Below, in pieces: positions 40,369 through 50,056 of a stretch of 56,376 nt of DNA. Position 1 is the first letter of the stretch. Each line of letters starts with the position of its first letter. The notes under the pieces were generated by a model. The model was not told where the DNA came from and searched no databases. It saw only the letters and a program-made list of their open reading frames with translations. Position numbers and translations under genes: made by a program. Origin of the DNA: Streptococcus sp. HMSC074B11 (GTDB lineage Bacteria; Bacillota; Bacilli; Lactobacillales; Streptococcaceae); NCBI RefSeq assembly GCF_001808705.1, contig NZ_KV794273.1, forward strand, positions 127,687 through 184,062, in the 5' to 3' direction.

Positions 40369-41337
40369 ATGTCTGAACTATATGATATTACCATTGTAGG
40401 AGGTGGACCTGTCGGTCTTTTCGCAGCCTTTTATGCTCACCTTCGTCAAGCCAAAGTACAAATCATCGATTCTCTTCCTCAACTAGGTGGTCAGCCTGCT
40501 ATCCTATATCCTGAAAAACAAATTCTCGATGTTCCTGGTTTTCCAAACCTCACAGGGGAAGAATTGACTAACCGCCTTTTGGAACAACTTGAAGGGTTTG
40601 AGACGCCTGTTCACCTCAATGAAACTGTTCTTGAGATTGAAAAAGAGGATGATGTTTTTAAGATTACAACCAATAAGGGAAACCATACTTCTAAAACCGT
40701 TATTATTGCTATGGGAGGAGGTGCTTTCAAACCACGTCCACTCGAATTAGAAGGTGTTGAAGGCTATGACAATATCCGCTACCACGTTTCTAATATTCAA
40801 CAATACGCTGGTCAGAAGGTAACCATTCTGGGCGGTGGTGACTCTGCCGTTGACTGGGCTTTAGCTTTTGAAAAGATTGCTTCAACTACACTTGTGCACC
40901 GTCGCGATAACTTCCGTGCACTTGAGCATAGCGTACAAGCCTTGCAAGAGTCTTCTGTAACTATCAAAACACCATTTGTTCCGAGTCAACTTCTTGGAGA
41001 TGGAAAAACTTTAGACAAGCTTGAAATTACAAAAGTCAAATCCGATGAAACCGAAACCATTGAATTGGACCACCTCTTTGTCAACTATGGCTTTAAATCT
41101 TCTGTCGGTAATCTTAAAAAATGGGGACTTGACCTTAACCGTCACAAGATTATCGTCAATAGCAAGCAGGAGTCTAGCCAAGCTGGAATTTACGCTATCG
41201 GTGACTGTTGCTACTACGAAGGTAAGATTGACTTGATTGCGACCGGTCTAGGTGAAGCACCAACTGCTGTTAATAATGCTATCAACTATATCGACCCCGA
41301 ACAAAAAGTACAACCAAAACACTCTACAAGTCTATAA
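40369..41337 (+). CDS. Ferredoxin/flavodoxin-NADP+ reductase, type 2
   Basis: A flavoprotein of the thioredoxin-reductase superfamily with 322 residues: the FAD site GGGPVGLFAAFYA at the N-terminus and the NADP site LGGGDSAVDWALAF near residue 155. The CxxC redox pair of true thioredoxin reductases is missing, which points to the YumC-type ferredoxin-NADP reductase, though it is often annotated as trxB. It passes electrons between NADPH and ferredoxin or flavodoxin. It is on the plus strand, divergent from cdaA and convergent with the LanK-like kinase, with a terminator 50 bases downstream. Confidence 0.9.
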   Translation: MSELYDITIVGGGPVGLFAAFYAHLRQAKVQIIDSLPQLGGQPAILYPEKQILDVPGFPNLTGEELTNRLLEQLEGFETPVHLNETVLEIEKEDDVFKITTNKGNHTSKTVIIAMGGGAFKPRPLELEGVEGYDNIRYHVSNIQQYAGQKVTILGGGDSAVDWALAFEKIASTTLVHRRDNFRALEHSVQALQESSVTIKTPFVPSQLLGDGKTLDKLEITKVKSDETETIELDHLFVNYGFKSSVGNLKKWGLDLNRHKIIVNSKQESSQAGIYAIGDCCYYEGKIDLIATGLGEAPTAVNNAINYIDPEQKVQPKHSTSL

Positions 41338-41386
41338 TGTCAAAATTACAACTTTATTAAAAAATCAAGTGAAATTTCATGATAAA

Positions 41387-41430
41387 ACGCATAATAACAA
41401 GTATCTAAAGAACTTGCTATTATGCGTTTT
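41387..41430. terminator. Bidirectional terminator after ferredoxin reductase
   Basis: A hairpin AAAACGCATAATA... / ...TATTATGCGTTTTT has A and T tracts on both sides. Its arms and following bases are like those of the terminator at 47-96. Confidence 0.75.
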
Positions 41431-41434
41431 TATG

Positions 41435-41718
41435 ATTTTAAAAACTTTTCCACTAACCACCTTTATTTGCTTTTTATAGAAAGTTTAATACTTATTGATT
41501 AGTTTTTTAATATTGCCCCTCATTCCGACATATTCAGACTAACAAACTCTGTGCACCGTATGAGTAATACTAGATAATATTCTATCTTAGTGTAATTTGT
41601 AGTGAAAGTTCGAAGTTAAAATTTACAAATTGACGTTAAATACAGTTATGAACATGTTATAAAGTTTGATGTTAGAGCTGTTAGATTAATTATTACATAA
41701 GTTAAGTGTTAATATGGC
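41435..41718. other. AT-rich gap with no recognised gene
   Basis: After the terminator the rest of the 381-base gap between the reductase and the histidine kinase is AT-rich. I see no convincing small gene, no lantibiotic-like precursor and no clear terminator for the kinase gene. Confidence 0.5.
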
Positions 41719-43098
41719 TCATTTATCATTCTGTATCGGTAATATAAATTTAACTTCAGCACCACGACAAGCTTCTCTATTTTTCAAGATTACTGATCCA
41801 CCATGTAATTTGATTATTTGTTCAGTAATAAATAGTCCAATACCATAATTAGTTGCAGAATGCCTGCTATAATCTCCACGATAGAACTGTTCTTTTGCGT
41901 GAATTAAATCGATATCAGAAAAACCTTTCCCGTTATCTAATACTGATATTTCTAAAAAGTCATCTACAGTTTTTAGATTCAATTCCAATGTAACTATTCC
42001 ATTATTATTTTCAATTGAATTCGCTAAGACATTTTGCAATGCTCTCTCTAAGAGTTTCAAGTCTACACTCATTATACCATCTTCAACTACTACATTAGTT
42101 TTTAGATTGTTAGAATTAATTGACATTAGTTCTTTAGAAACTGTTACCAATTGTTCTGATACAGTTTTTACTGCCAACGATTGTGGCTGGTATTCAGTGG
42201 CATTAGAATTCTTATTCATGATTAGAAGTGTTTTTATATATTCAGATATTCTATTGCTATTCCTCAGTATATAATCTATATAAATACTCTGGTCCTCTGT
42301 CACAGATGTCTTTTTAAGCAACTCAGCATTTCCTTGAACAATAGATACTGGGGTTTTCAAGTCATGTATCAAAGCAGAAATCTGTTTTTGCTTATTTTCT
42401 TCCTGTATCCACTCTTTGATTAATGACTCTTGCAAAGCATTTCTCATTTTCTCTAAACTAAATAGAACTTCATTAAATTCTTTGACTCTTGAATAATGCA
42501 GGTCAAAATCTAAAGTTTGTTCTGATATTTTTTCGGAAGCAGCAAATATAGGTGAGAGTTGTTTCACAAGATATTTAGCCCATACTATTGTAACAACCAA
42601 TGTATTTAGTAAACTAACTAAAATAAGAATACTGACATACACTACATTGACATTAGGAAAATATTTTGCCATGAATTTATTTGTAAAATAGGGTTTTACT
42701 GAATATTGAATAATACAATAACCGTCATTTCGTAAAATTTCTATATAGCTATAAGATGGGGTATTATATACTCTCTCATTATTATAGTATCGAATTGCTC
42801 GATCTTCTTCATCTTTACTCATTGAACTAGTAATGATATTTCCATCCTTTGAAATTAATAGATATGAGGCATTATCTGGTATAAGATTTTTATCAAAGGT
42901 CTCTGTATTGGCTATCGCATTCTTCCTCTCATAAATCTGATTTTCTGTGTAATCAGCAGGTAAAATAAATCCTAATGAATACATGGTGGTGAACATCAGA
43001 ATTACTAAACCAAATGAAAGAAACAATACAATTCCTACACTTATTAGATATTCTAAAAATATTATTTTTAGCGATTGCCCTTTTAATTTTATTCCCAT
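41719..43098 (-). CDS. Sensor histidine kinase (LanK/NisK-like context)
   Basis: A membrane sensor kinase of 459 residues: membrane segments at about 12-38 and 148-172 enclose an extracellular sensor part of about 110 residues. A HAMP-like linker, the phosphoacceptor ALIHDLKTPVSIVQGN (H-box), the N-box VLANSIENN, and G-boxes DNGKGFSD and GIGLFITEQII follow. It overlaps the response regulator by 10 bp and closes the five-gene module. By context it should sense an antimicrobial peptide or envelope stress and drive the adjacent transporter; the ligand is unknown. Confidence 0.9.
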   Translation of the reverse strand: MGIKLKGQSLKIIFLEYLISVGIVLFLSFGLVILMFTTMYSLGFILPADYTENQIYERKNAIANTETFDKNLIPDNASYLLISKDGNIITSSMSKDEEDRAIRYYNNERVYNTPSYSYIEILRNDGYCIIQYSVKPYFTNKFMAKYFPNVNVVYVSILILVSLLNTLVVTIVWAKYLVKQLSPIFAASEKISEQTLDFDLHYSRVKEFNEVLFSLEKMRNALQESLIKEWIQEENKQKQISALIHDLKTPVSIVQGNAELLKKTSVTEDQSIYIDYILRNSNRISEYIKTLLIMNKNSNATEYQPQSLAVKTVSEQLVTVSKELMSINSNNLKTNVVVEDGIMSVDLKLLERALQNVLANSIENNNGIVTLELNLKTVDDFLEISVLDNGKGFSDIDLIHAKEQFYRGDYSRHSATNYGIGLFITEQIIKLHGGSVILKNREACRGAEVKFILPIQNDK

Positions 43099-43748
43099 TT
43101 ATATCCAATCCCCCATACAGTTACTACTGGAGATACACCTTCCTTCTGTAATTTTGCGCGAATATTTTTAATATGTTCTGAAATAGCTGAAGAATTACCT
43201 ATTCCATCATATCCAAATATCATCTCATAAATCTGTTCCTTTGAAAATACTTGTCCACGTCTACGTGCTAGAAGTTCACAAATTCGATACTCAGATTTTG
43301 TAAAAGGAATTTTCTTATCATTCACATAAATTATATTCGCTGATAAATCAAATCTAATTTCTCCAAGATTTAAACTTAAATGTCTCTCTCGGTTTTCTCG
43401 ACGTAAATGGGCATCAACTCTCGCAATTAATTCATTTACTCCAAAAGGTTTTAAAATGTAATCATCAGCTCCTGTTGAAAAACCCGAAACAATGTCACTT
43501 TCCAAAGATTTTGCAGTTAAAAATAAGATGGGACAGTCTACTCTATCTCTAATAGATTTACAATAAGATATACCATCGATTTTTGGCATCATTATATCTA
43601 ACAAGATTAAATCATACTCTGATAATTTAGAAATAGGTACTTCTGTTGGATTTTGAAAAATATCTACATGATATAATTTTTGTGTTAAAATATTTTTGAT
43701 TAAAACCAAAAGATCCATTTCATCATCTATAGCTAATATTTTCACCAT
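43089..43748 (-). CDS. OmpR-family response regulator (LanR-like)
   Basis: A 219-residue two-domain regulator. The receiver has the acidic pair AIDDEMD (near residue 8), the phosphorylated aspartate in LILLDIMMPKIDG (near 52) and the lysine in FLTAKSLES. The C-terminal winged helix (about 130-219) has FTKSEYRICELLARRRGQVFS and ends VVTVWGIGYKWE. It lies 19 bases after the second permease and overlaps the kinase by 10 bp. It most likely controls the transporter genes upstream. Confidence 0.92.
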   Translation of the reverse strand: MVKILAIDDEMDLLVLIKNILTQKLYHVDIFQNPTEVPISKLSEYDLILLDIMMPKIDGISYCKSIRDRVDCPILFLTAKSLESDIVSGFSTGADDYILKPFGVNELIARVDAHLRRENRERHLSLNLGEIRFDLSANIIYVNDKKIPFTKSEYRICELLARRRGQVFSKEQIYEMIFGYDGIGNSSAISEHIKNIRAKLQKEGVSPVVTVWGIGYKWE

Positions 43749-43767
43749 CTTATTACCACCTTCATTT

Positions 43768-44505
43768 CTATTCCATATTAGTTCTGCCGTTCCATTTATT
43801 AAACCAAATCAAACTTCCAAATAACATTACAACTATTATTGGTGTTGCAACTAAAGACCATTTAAAAAATTCAAAATAAAATGAGTTTTCACCTGAAATT
43901 TTATCTACAAAATAAAGACCACAAAGCCTTGAAGGCCATGAACTTGGTAAGTAATACCAAATATTATCCCCCATACTTGTAACAGCAAGTAGAGCTATCA
44001 AAGTTTCAAAGAAACCAAGACCAATAGAGGCTCCACTCCCAAATCTGAGGCTAATAACCAGATGTATTAAATATAACGGAACAACTCCTATAATCATTAA
44101 GACTGATTCCAATACCAAATCATAAAATTCTTTATAATTAAAAAGCATCAAAAAACTACTTTGGAGTAAAATAAGTGATAGTGATGCACACAACAATAAA
44201 GATAATAACTTACCAATATACATACTAGTTCTTGATTGCGAACCAGTTAACATTATTTGAAAGCAACCAGCTTCTGCTTCCATTTCTATTACCTTTGCAG
44301 TAATGAAACCAATAACAATCGGGAACAATGCACCTAATGTAATCAAATAATTTAATGTGACATCCTCTATTGAATACCTACTTAGGCCCGTAAATTTAAA
44401 ACCAGCATATATCATAATCACAAATAGTATTGGGAGTAACAGATATAACCAGGGTAACCAAGTATGTTTTATCTTATATAACTCAGATTTTAAAATATTT
44501 ATCAC
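43768..44505 (-). CDS. LanG-type ABC permease
   Basis: A 245-residue membrane protein with about six hydrophobic helices, of the ABC-2/LanE-LanG immunity permease type (INILKSELYKIKHTWLPWLYLLLP at the start). The open frame runs to 44682, but the GTG at 44505 has a full AGGAGG site and overlaps the previous stop by one base (TAGTG), so I start there. It has the same length as its partner (44505-45242), which fits a heterodimeric permease. Confidence 0.82.
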   Translation of the reverse strand: MINILKSELYKIKHTWLPWLYLLLPILFVIMIYAGFKFTGLSRYSIEDVTLNYLITLGALFPIVIGFITAKVIEMEAEAGCFQIMLTGSQSRTSMYIGKLLSLLLCASLSLILLQSSFLMLFNYKEFYDLVLESVLMIIGVVPLYLIHLVISLRFGSGASIGLGFFETLIALLAVTSMGDNIWYYLPSSWPSRLCGLYFVDKISGENSFYFEFFKWSLVATPIIVVMLFGSLIWFNKWNGRTNME

Positions 44506-45242
44506 TATCTTACCTCCTGTTTTGCAAACCAAATAGATGATAAGTAAGATAATAGAAGAAATAACAGAATTGAGAAGATACATGGAGGAAAAATTGATGT
44601 GTTTAACATCATATTTCCTCCATCTGCTGGTAGTCCATTTGGCATAATTTTCAGCATTGGAACCATCGTTCTTATACTCCAACTATATGGAGATAACAGC
44701 CAATAATTTCCAGCAGAAAACACAATTCCAAGTGCAACACCTAATAAACCATTTATCATAAGACTAGTAGAAAAACCAAACTTTTTAGCTAATAGTAGAC
44801 AAAATGGAATTTGCCATATGCTTGATACCACTAATAATATACTTGAGACTAATAAAGTACTAAAGCTATAGCTTAAAAATATTTGATCTCCAAAAATAAA
44901 TTGTACAATTAAAACTGCTATCAAATGAACCAAACTGGCCATCAGAATCAAACAGCTTGCCACTATAATTTTTGATATCCAAATCTTTCGCAAATCAATA
45001 CTGAGAGGATAAACTGCCCTATATTTTATTTTTTTATCTTCGTATCGATTCATTAAAGCAGGAATCAGTGCATAAGTGATTGGCATAATTATAGTATACC
45101 ACCAATTATATGAATCTATTGTAAAATATGGTGGTACCAGTAAATAAGATAAAATTATCAAAGATATAGGTATTATATAGATTATTTTTTTTAAAAAAGT
45201 TCTTTTATATTTTAAATAATCACCAAGAATATAATTCATCAT
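44505..45242 (-). CDS. LanE-type ABC permease
   Basis: A 245-residue polytopic membrane protein with about six helices (KRTFLKKIIYIIPISLIILSY near the N-terminus, LPADGG and a C-terminal helix). It starts 3 bases after the ATPase gene and is coupled to the second permease by a TAGTG overlap. With its partner and the ATPase it forms a transporter of the LanFEG class, which expels lantibiotics from the membrane. The family call rests on layout and on the ATPase. Confidence 0.82.
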   Translation of the reverse strand: MMNYILGDYLKYKRTFLKKIIYIIPISLIILSYLLVPPYFTIDSYNWWYTIIMPITYALIPALMNRYEDKKIKYRAVYPLSIDLRKIWISKIIVASCLILMASLVHLIAVLIVQFIFGDQIFLSYSFSTLLVSSILLVVSSIWQIPFCLLLAKKFGFSTSLMINGLLGVALGIVFSAGNYWLLSPYSWSIRTMVPMLKIMPNGLPADGGNMMLNTSIFPPCIFSILLFLLLSYLSSIWFAKQEVR

Positions 45243-45245
45243 TTT

Positions 45246-45941
45246 TTAATTCTCCTTCTTTACTACTTCCAAAAATAAATTTTCTAAACTTTCTTGAGAG
45301 TCTTTTATATCTTGGTATTTTAATTCACCTTCACATATTATCCCGATATAATCTGCAACTTGCTCAACTTCGGAAATATTATGGCTGGATAGAATTACTG
45401 TAATGCCTTGTTTTGGGAAGCCAAGAATCATCTCCCTTAATTCTTGAATTCCCAATGGATCTAAGCCATTGGTTGGTTCATCTAAAATTAATAATTTAGG
45501 ATTATTTAACAGTGCTATTGCAATTCCTAATCGTTGTTTCATTCCCAAAGAAAATTTTCCACTTCTTTTTTTACCTGTATTTGATAGACCAACGATTTGT
45601 AGAACTTCATCAATTCTTGATTCAGGTAATCCAAGTAACATTGTTCTTACTTTTAAATTTTCTTTTGCACTTAAGTTCTCATACAACGGAGGTAACTCTA
45701 TCAAAGCACCAATTTGTTCGAGATCCTTTCTACTCCATATATGATCATTAAAGATAATATCTCCGGACGATTTGTGGAGCATTCCTGTTATCATCTTTAG
45801 TGTAGTTGATTTCCCAGCACCATTTGGACCAAGTAATCCGTAGATACAATTCTCTTTCACTTGTAATGAAATATTATTCACTACAAGTTGATTCCCAAAT
45901 TTCTTTGACAAATTCCGTGTCTCTAAAATATTTTTTCCCAT
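45246..45941 (-). CDS. LanF/BcrA-type ABC transporter ATPase
   Basis: A 231-residue ABC ATPase: Walker A LLGPNGAGKST (residues ~35-45), signature FSLGMKQRLGIA, Walker B LLILDEPTNGLDP and H-loop VILSSHNISE. At the Q-loop position it reads IGALIELPPLYENLSAKENL with Glu in place of Gln, the E-loop reported as a hallmark of LanF lantibiotic-immunity ATPases. The start has AAGGAGGATC. It heads the ATPase-permease-permease-RR-HK module. Confidence 0.9.
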   Translation of the reverse strand: MGKNILETRNLSKKFGNQLVVNNISLQVKENCIYGLLGPNGAGKSTTLKMITGMLHKSSGDIIFNDHIWSRKDLEQIGALIELPPLYENLSAKENLKVRTMLLGLPESRIDEVLQIVGLSNTGKKRSGKFSLGMKQRLGIAIALLNNPKLLILDEPTNGLDPLGIQELREMILGFPKQGITVILSSHNISEVEQVADYIGIICEGELKYQDIKDSQESLENLFLEVVKKEN

Positions 45942-46136
45942 TTTGATCCTCCTTAAATTTACACTTCAATAATAAAATATAAATTTAAAGATTTTATAAA
46001 GAAAATACATAATTATCTATTAATTTTTAAGAAAACTATAACTACGCAATTTAATGAAGATTAAAAAAAAAATTTGAAATTTTTAGTATTCTATCTAGAA
46101 CCTTAATCTCTTAAAACAACGAATCCTATGAAAATG
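45942..46136. other. AT-rich gap upstream of LanFEG module
   Basis: The 305-base gap 45942-46246 is strongly AT-rich. Its lower part must hold the promoter of the LanF-type gene, but the many T/A runs give no single clear -10/-35. Its upper part carries the whiA terminator. I see no small gene. Confidence 0.45.
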
Positions 46137-46172
46137 AAAATTCTACTGAATGAAACTTCAGTAGAATTTTTT
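46137..46172. terminator. Terminator of the whiA operon
   Basis: The perfect stem AAAATTCTACTGAA / TTCAGTAGAATTTT has a 6-base loop and further T residues. It lies 75 bases past the whiA stop and works on both strands. Confidence 0.85.
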
Positions 46173-46246
46173 AAATTTGAGGTTATTTTAAAAATTTTTA
46201 AACATCAATCTCGATATATCTTTTTTGAACATCAATATATTATATT

Positions 46247-47158
46247 TTACAGTTCCTCTGCGATTTTGTTGATCTTTCTCAGGCGATGATTGACACCACT
46301 TTTGGTTAAGGGATTGGTCAGACTATCTGCCAACTTTTGAATAGAATAGTCTGGATGCTGGATACGCAGACGGGCAACTTCCTGCAAGTCTGCTGGCAGA
46401 TTATCCAAACCAATTCTATCTTTGATTTTACTGATATTGTTGATGGTTTTCATACTCGCTGAAACCGTACGAGCAATATTAGCTGTCTCTGCATTATTGG
46501 CACGATTGAGGTCATTTCGAGTTTCTCGGAGAATCTTAACACCTTCAAAAGTATCACGTGCCTGCATAGCTCCTACTAAAATCAGGAAATCCATAATATC
46601 TTCTGCTCGCTGGAGATAGGTTACTGCACCTTTTTTTCGTTCAATCACCTTGGCATCTAACAAGAACTGCTGTAAGAGCGAAACGATCCCTTGGGCATGA
46701 TCTAGATAAACTGAACTAATTTCCAGCTGATACTTGCCTGACTCGGGATCCCGAATACTCCCATTTGCTAAAAATGCACCACAGAGATAGGCACGACCTG
46801 CTTCTTCATCTCCTAAAATATCTGGATCAATTCCCGTCTCCAGACCAAAGAAAGAATCAGCCAGACGCAAATCCGCTAAAAGTTCTTGAACTTGCTCATC
46901 TGTAAACACAGTATAGACCCGATTTTTTCGAAGATTACTTCTCTGATGATGACGAATCTCCGACTTGATACCATAAAAGTGCAAGAACGATTCATAGAGA
47001 TGGCGGGCAAGCTTGGCACTCTCTGTAACAACGGACAAGGTCAAGCCAGAACTAGACAAACCTACGCTTCCAGACATCTTGATAATGGCTGATAACTCAT
47101 AGCGACTCAGGTGGTGTTGACCTAGGATTTCTTCTTTTACTGCTACTGTGAAACTCAT
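46247..47158 (-). CDS. whiA: WhiA family DNA-binding protein
   Basis: A 303-residue protein with a degenerate LAGLIDADG-type fold (about 1-190, including [17 protein letters not shown]) and a C-terminal helix-turn-helix with [13 protein letters not shown] and [12 protein letters not shown]. WhiA regulates sporulation in Streptomyces and influences division and chromosome segregation in B. subtilis. The rapZ-yvcK-whiA trio is conserved in Firmicutes; it overlaps yvcK by 4 bp. Confidence 0.95.
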   Translation of the reverse strand: MSFTVAVKEEILGQHHLSRYELSAIIKMSGSVGLSSSGLTLSVVTESAKLARHLYESFLHFYGIKSEIRHHQRSNLRKNRVYTVFTDEQVQELLADLRLADSFFGLETGIDPDILGDEEAGRAYLCGAFLANGSIRDPESGKYQLEISSVYLDHAQGIVSLLQQFLLDAKVIERKKGAVTYLQRAEDIMDFLILVGAMQARDTFEGVKILRETRNDLNRANNAETANIARTVSASMKTINNISKIKDRIGLDNLPADLQEVARLRIQHPDYSIQKLADSLTNPLTKSGVNHRLRKINKIAEEL

Positions 47159-48132
47159 TTTCTCACCTGTATGATGCGCATTAATTCATCCACGATTAAA
47201 TCCCCATCATGGAAGGCACCACCATTTTCCAAGCGTAGGAAGTTGGATGAAATGACACGGGGGACTTGTTGATGCAAACCATCGAAATCATGCTCAACCT
47301 GAACTAGATACTCATCGAAACGGTTGGTGTCCATATAGTCTCTTGGAACCTTTTCGATATTAACAAGTACGGTATCAATAAAGGGGCGACCAAGATGACG
47401 ATGCAAGACTTCCACATGATCACTATCTGTAAAATGCTCAGTCTCACCACGTTGGGTCATGATATTGCAAACATAAGCCACCTCTGCTTTGGTTTCAAGA
47501 AGGGCTTGTCCAATCTCTTCAATGACAATATTCGGCAAAATGGAGGTAAAGAGTGAACCAGGCCCTAAGACAATCATATCACTCTCAAGAATGGTATTGA
47601 CAACTCGACGGCTAGCCTGCGGTTTTTCATCATTCAGGGTATTGGTAACATAAACATGGTCAATCATGCCTGGATGGTCTGCAATATGACTTTCCCCAGC
47701 TACTTCTGAACCATCTTTAAAGACTGCATGCAAGGTCAAGGGATGATCACTAGATGGATAAATCTTACCTGTCGTATGGAAAAATTTACTCAGCAATTGC
47801 ATGGCGTTATAGGTTGAACCCTGCATTTCAGAAAGCCCTGCTATGAGAATATTCCCCAGCGGATGTCCAGCAAAGGCACCTGCATCCTCCGAAAAGCGGT
47901 ATTGAAAAACCTTCTCATAGAACTTTGGCATATCTGACATGGCAACAAGCACATTGCGTAAATCTCCAGGTGGTGTCAACTGCTGCATATTTTTACGCAG
48001 CTCACCTGAAGAACCTCCGTCATCAGCAACAGTTACAATGGCTGCAATGTCCACATCTCTTTCCCGTAAACTTTTTAAAATAACAGGGATTCCAGTTCCT
48101 CCACCAATCACCGTAATTTTTGGTTTTCTCAT
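47155..48132 (-). CDS. yvcK: YvcK/GlmR family protein
   Basis: A 325-residue CofD-like Rossmann protein with [20 protein letters not shown] at the start and [13 protein letters not shown] near residue 36. In B. subtilis and Listeria it binds UDP-GlcNAc and tunes carbon flow into the wall; in pneumococcus YvcK family members affect wall synthesis. It overlaps rapZ and whiA by 4 bp each. Confidence 0.93.
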   Translation of the reverse strand: MRKPKITVIGGGTGIPVILKSLRERDVDIAAIVTVADDGGSSGELRKNMQQLTPPGDLRNVLVAMSDMPKFYEKVFQYRFSEDAGAFAGHPLGNILIAGLSEMQGSTYNAMQLLSKFFHTTGKIYPSSDHPLTLHAVFKDGSEVAGESHIADHPGMIDHVYVTNTLNDEKPQASRRVVNTILESDMIVLGPGSLFTSILPNIVIEEIGQALLETKAEVAYVCNIMTQRGETEHFTDSDHVEVLHRHLGRPFIDTVLVNIEKVPRDYMDTNRFDEYLVQVEHDFDGLHQQVPRVISSNFLRLENGGAFHDGDLIVDELMRIIQVRK

Positions 48133-49019
48133 GAACGGTTTACCGTTTCCTTTCTTCGGTCTTTATCACGATGGCTTTCGTTTACAGGCCAATTTTTCGC
48201 CAAATCATTGGCTAATCGTTTAGCGAAGGCAACGCTTCGGTGTTGCCCACCTGTACAACCCACTGCAATGGTTAAAACAGATTTTCCTTCTTTTTTATAA
48301 CCTGGTAGAATTGGTTCAATTAAGGCTAACAAATGACGGTAGAAATCTTCAGATTCCTCATGATTCATAACATAATCATAAACTGCCTGGTCCTCACCTG
48401 TCTGATTACGGAGTTCTGGTAGATAGTAGGGATTTGGGAGGAAACGGACATCAAATACCAAGTCAGCATCAATAGGAATGCCATATTTAAACCCGAAAGA
48501 CATAACCTCAATACGGAAGGACTGAGCCTGTTCTTGGTCCGAAAACTGCTCTGCAATGGTCTTACGAAGTTCACGTGGAGTTAACTCTGTCGTGTCTACC
48601 ACGTTTTGACTCATATTTTTTAATGGTGCCAAGAGTTCACGTTCCAGCTTAATTCCGTCCAAAATACGACCATCTGCTGCCAGAGGGTGGCTTCTTCTAG
48701 TTTCCTTATAGCGTGCCACCAATTCCTTATCTGCCGCATCCAAAAAGAGGATTTTAAAGTCTAAATCATCTTGGTTTTCCAATTCATCCAAGACAGCCTG
48801 AATCTCTGAGAAGAAGGAACGACTACGCATATCCACTACTAGGGCCAACTTATGATCATCATCCTTGGTCTCAACCAACTGCAAAAACTTTGGTAAGAGG
48901 GCAGGCGGCATATTATCAATCGTAAAATATCCTAAATCTTCAAAAGATTGAATGGCTACAGTTTTCCCTGCACCACTCATCCCTGTAACAATCACCAGGT
49001 GAAGTTGTTTCTTTGTCAT
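48129..49019 (-). CDS. rapZ: RapZ/YvcJ family nucleotide-binding protein
   Basis: A 296-residue P-loop protein with [15 protein letters not shown] (residues ~11-25), a Walker B-like [11 protein letters not shown], and the C-terminal [11 protein letters not shown] motif. E. coli RapZ senses glucosamine-6-phosphate and steers sRNA decay; the Firmicute YvcJ relative binds nucleotides and affects competence. The E. coli RNA role need not apply here. It overlaps yvcK. Confidence 0.92.
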   Translation of the reverse strand: MTKKQLHLVIVTGMSGAGKTVAIQSFEDLGYFTIDNMPPALLPKFLQLVETKDDDHKLALVVDMRSRSFFSEIQAVLDELENQDDLDFKILFLDAADKELVARYKETRRSHPLAADGRILDGIKLERELLAPLKNMSQNVVDTTELTPRELRKTIAEQFSDQEQAQSFRIEVMSFGFKYGIPIDADLVFDVRFLPNPYYLPELRNQTGEDQAVYDYVMNHEESEDFYRHLLALIEPILPGYKKEGKSVLTIAVGCTGGQHRSVAFAKRLANDLAKNWPVNESHRDKDRRKETVNRS

Positions 49020-49041
49020 CTTTGTCTCCTTATATCAAAAG

Positions 49042-49062
49042 AAGTTTGGAAGAACCAAACTT
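49042..49062. terminator. Weak hairpin between ridA and rapZ
   Basis: The arms AAGTTTGG / CCAAACTT with a 5-base loop are followed on the minus strand by CTTTTG. It may attenuate transcription into rapZ-yvcK-whiA. Confidence 0.4.
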
Positions 49063-49070
49063 CAACTCGC

Positions 49071-49451
49071 TTATCCAATCTCTGCGATGACTTCAATTTC
49101 GACTTTTACATCGCGAGGAAGACGAGCTACTTCTACAGCTGAACGAGCTGGAAATTCCTTGTTAAAGGCTGTTTGGTATACCTCATTGAAAGGTACAAAG
49201 TCGTTCATATCACTCAAGAAGCAAGTTGTTTTAACAACATGGTCAAAATCCGTTCCCGCTTCTGCCAAAATAGCTCCAATGTTTTTCAAAACTTGTTCAG
49301 TCTGTTCTTGGATCGTTTCTCCTACGATTTCTCCAGTTTCAGGAGATAGAGGTACTTGACCGCTAGCAAACAAAAGGTTGCCAACGATTTTTCCTTGAAC
49401 GTAAGGTCCAATTGCCTTTGGAGCTTTATCTGTATGAATTGTTTTTGCCAT
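49071..49451 (-). CDS. ridA: RidA family enamine/imine deaminase
   Basis: RidA hydrolyses reactive enamines such as 2-aminoacrylate made by PLP enzymes. The 126-residue protein has the family core FASGQVPLSPETGEIVG and the substrate-binding arginine in PARSAVEVARLPRDVKVEIE. It follows engB by 9 bases. Confidence 0.93.
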   Translation of the reverse strand: MAKTIHTDKAPKAIGPYVQGKIVGNLLFASGQVPLSPETGEIVGETIQEQTEQVLKNIGAILAEAGTDFDHVVKTTCFLSDMNDFVPFNEVYQTAFNKEFPARSAVEVARLPRDVKVEIEVIAEIG

Positions 49452-49460
49452 TTGTATTCC

Positions 49461-50048
49461 TCACAATTTTTCTAAAATAGCATCCCAAGCTTGGTCCATT
49501 CCTGCTTTTGTCACTGAAGAAAAGAGGATGAAATCATCACTTGGATCAAAGTTTAATTTCTTTTTAATAGCTGATTCGTGCTTATTCCATTTACCACGCG
49601 GAATCTTATCTGCTTTAGTCGCCACAATGATGACAGGAATTTCGTAATATTTAAGAAATTCGTACATCTGTACATCATCAGCCGTCGGATCATGGCGAAG
49701 GTCTACAAGACTAACAACCGCTCGAAGATTTTCTCGAGTAGTCAAGTACTCTTCAATCATACGACCCCATTTTTCACGTTCCTTTTTGGAAACACGGGCA
49801 TAACCATAACCAGGCACATCCACAAAACGCATCTTGTCATCAATATTAAAGAAATTGAGTAGTTGTGTTTTTCCTGGTTTTCCAGAAGTACGAGCTAGAT
49901 TCTTACGATTAAGCATGGTGTTGATGAAGCTTGACTTCCCAACATTTGAGCGACCTGCAAGAGCAATTTCAGGAAGTTCATCCTGCGGATAGTGGGACTT
50001 GTTGGCTGCACTCAGCAAAATCTCAGCATTTTGTGTATTGATTTCCAT
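49461..50048 (-). CDS. engB: Ribosome biogenesis GTPase YsxC/EngB
   Basis: An essential GTPase for assembly of the 50S subunit. The 195-residue protein has G1 [11 protein letters not shown]3 DVPGYGYA and G4 ATKADK. The ATG at 50048 has GAGG at good spacing and gives the pneumococcal length; a GTG two codons upstream is less likely. It lies 8 bases after clpX. Confidence 0.95.
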   Translation of the reverse strand: MEINTQNAEILLSAANKSHYPQDELPEIALAGRSNVGKSSFINTMLNRKNLARTSGKPGKTQLLNFFNIDDKMRFVDVPGYGYARVSKKEREKWGRMIEEYLTTRENLRAVVSLVDLRHDPTADDVQMYEFLKYYEIPVIIVATKADKIPRGKWNKHESAIKKKLNFDPSDDFILFSSVTKAGMDQAWDAILEKL

Positions 50049-50056
50049 AGTCACCT

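Noticed and set aside
40369..41337. Thioredoxin reductase (trxB) call
   Set aside because: The redox-active CxxC pair is absent; the layout fits the type 2 ferredoxin-NADP reductases.
41338..41718. Hidden lantibiotic precursor gene next to the LanFEG-RK module
   Set aside because: I looked for a short frame with a ribosome site and a Cys/Ser/Thr-rich tail in 41338-41718 and 45942-46246 and found none.
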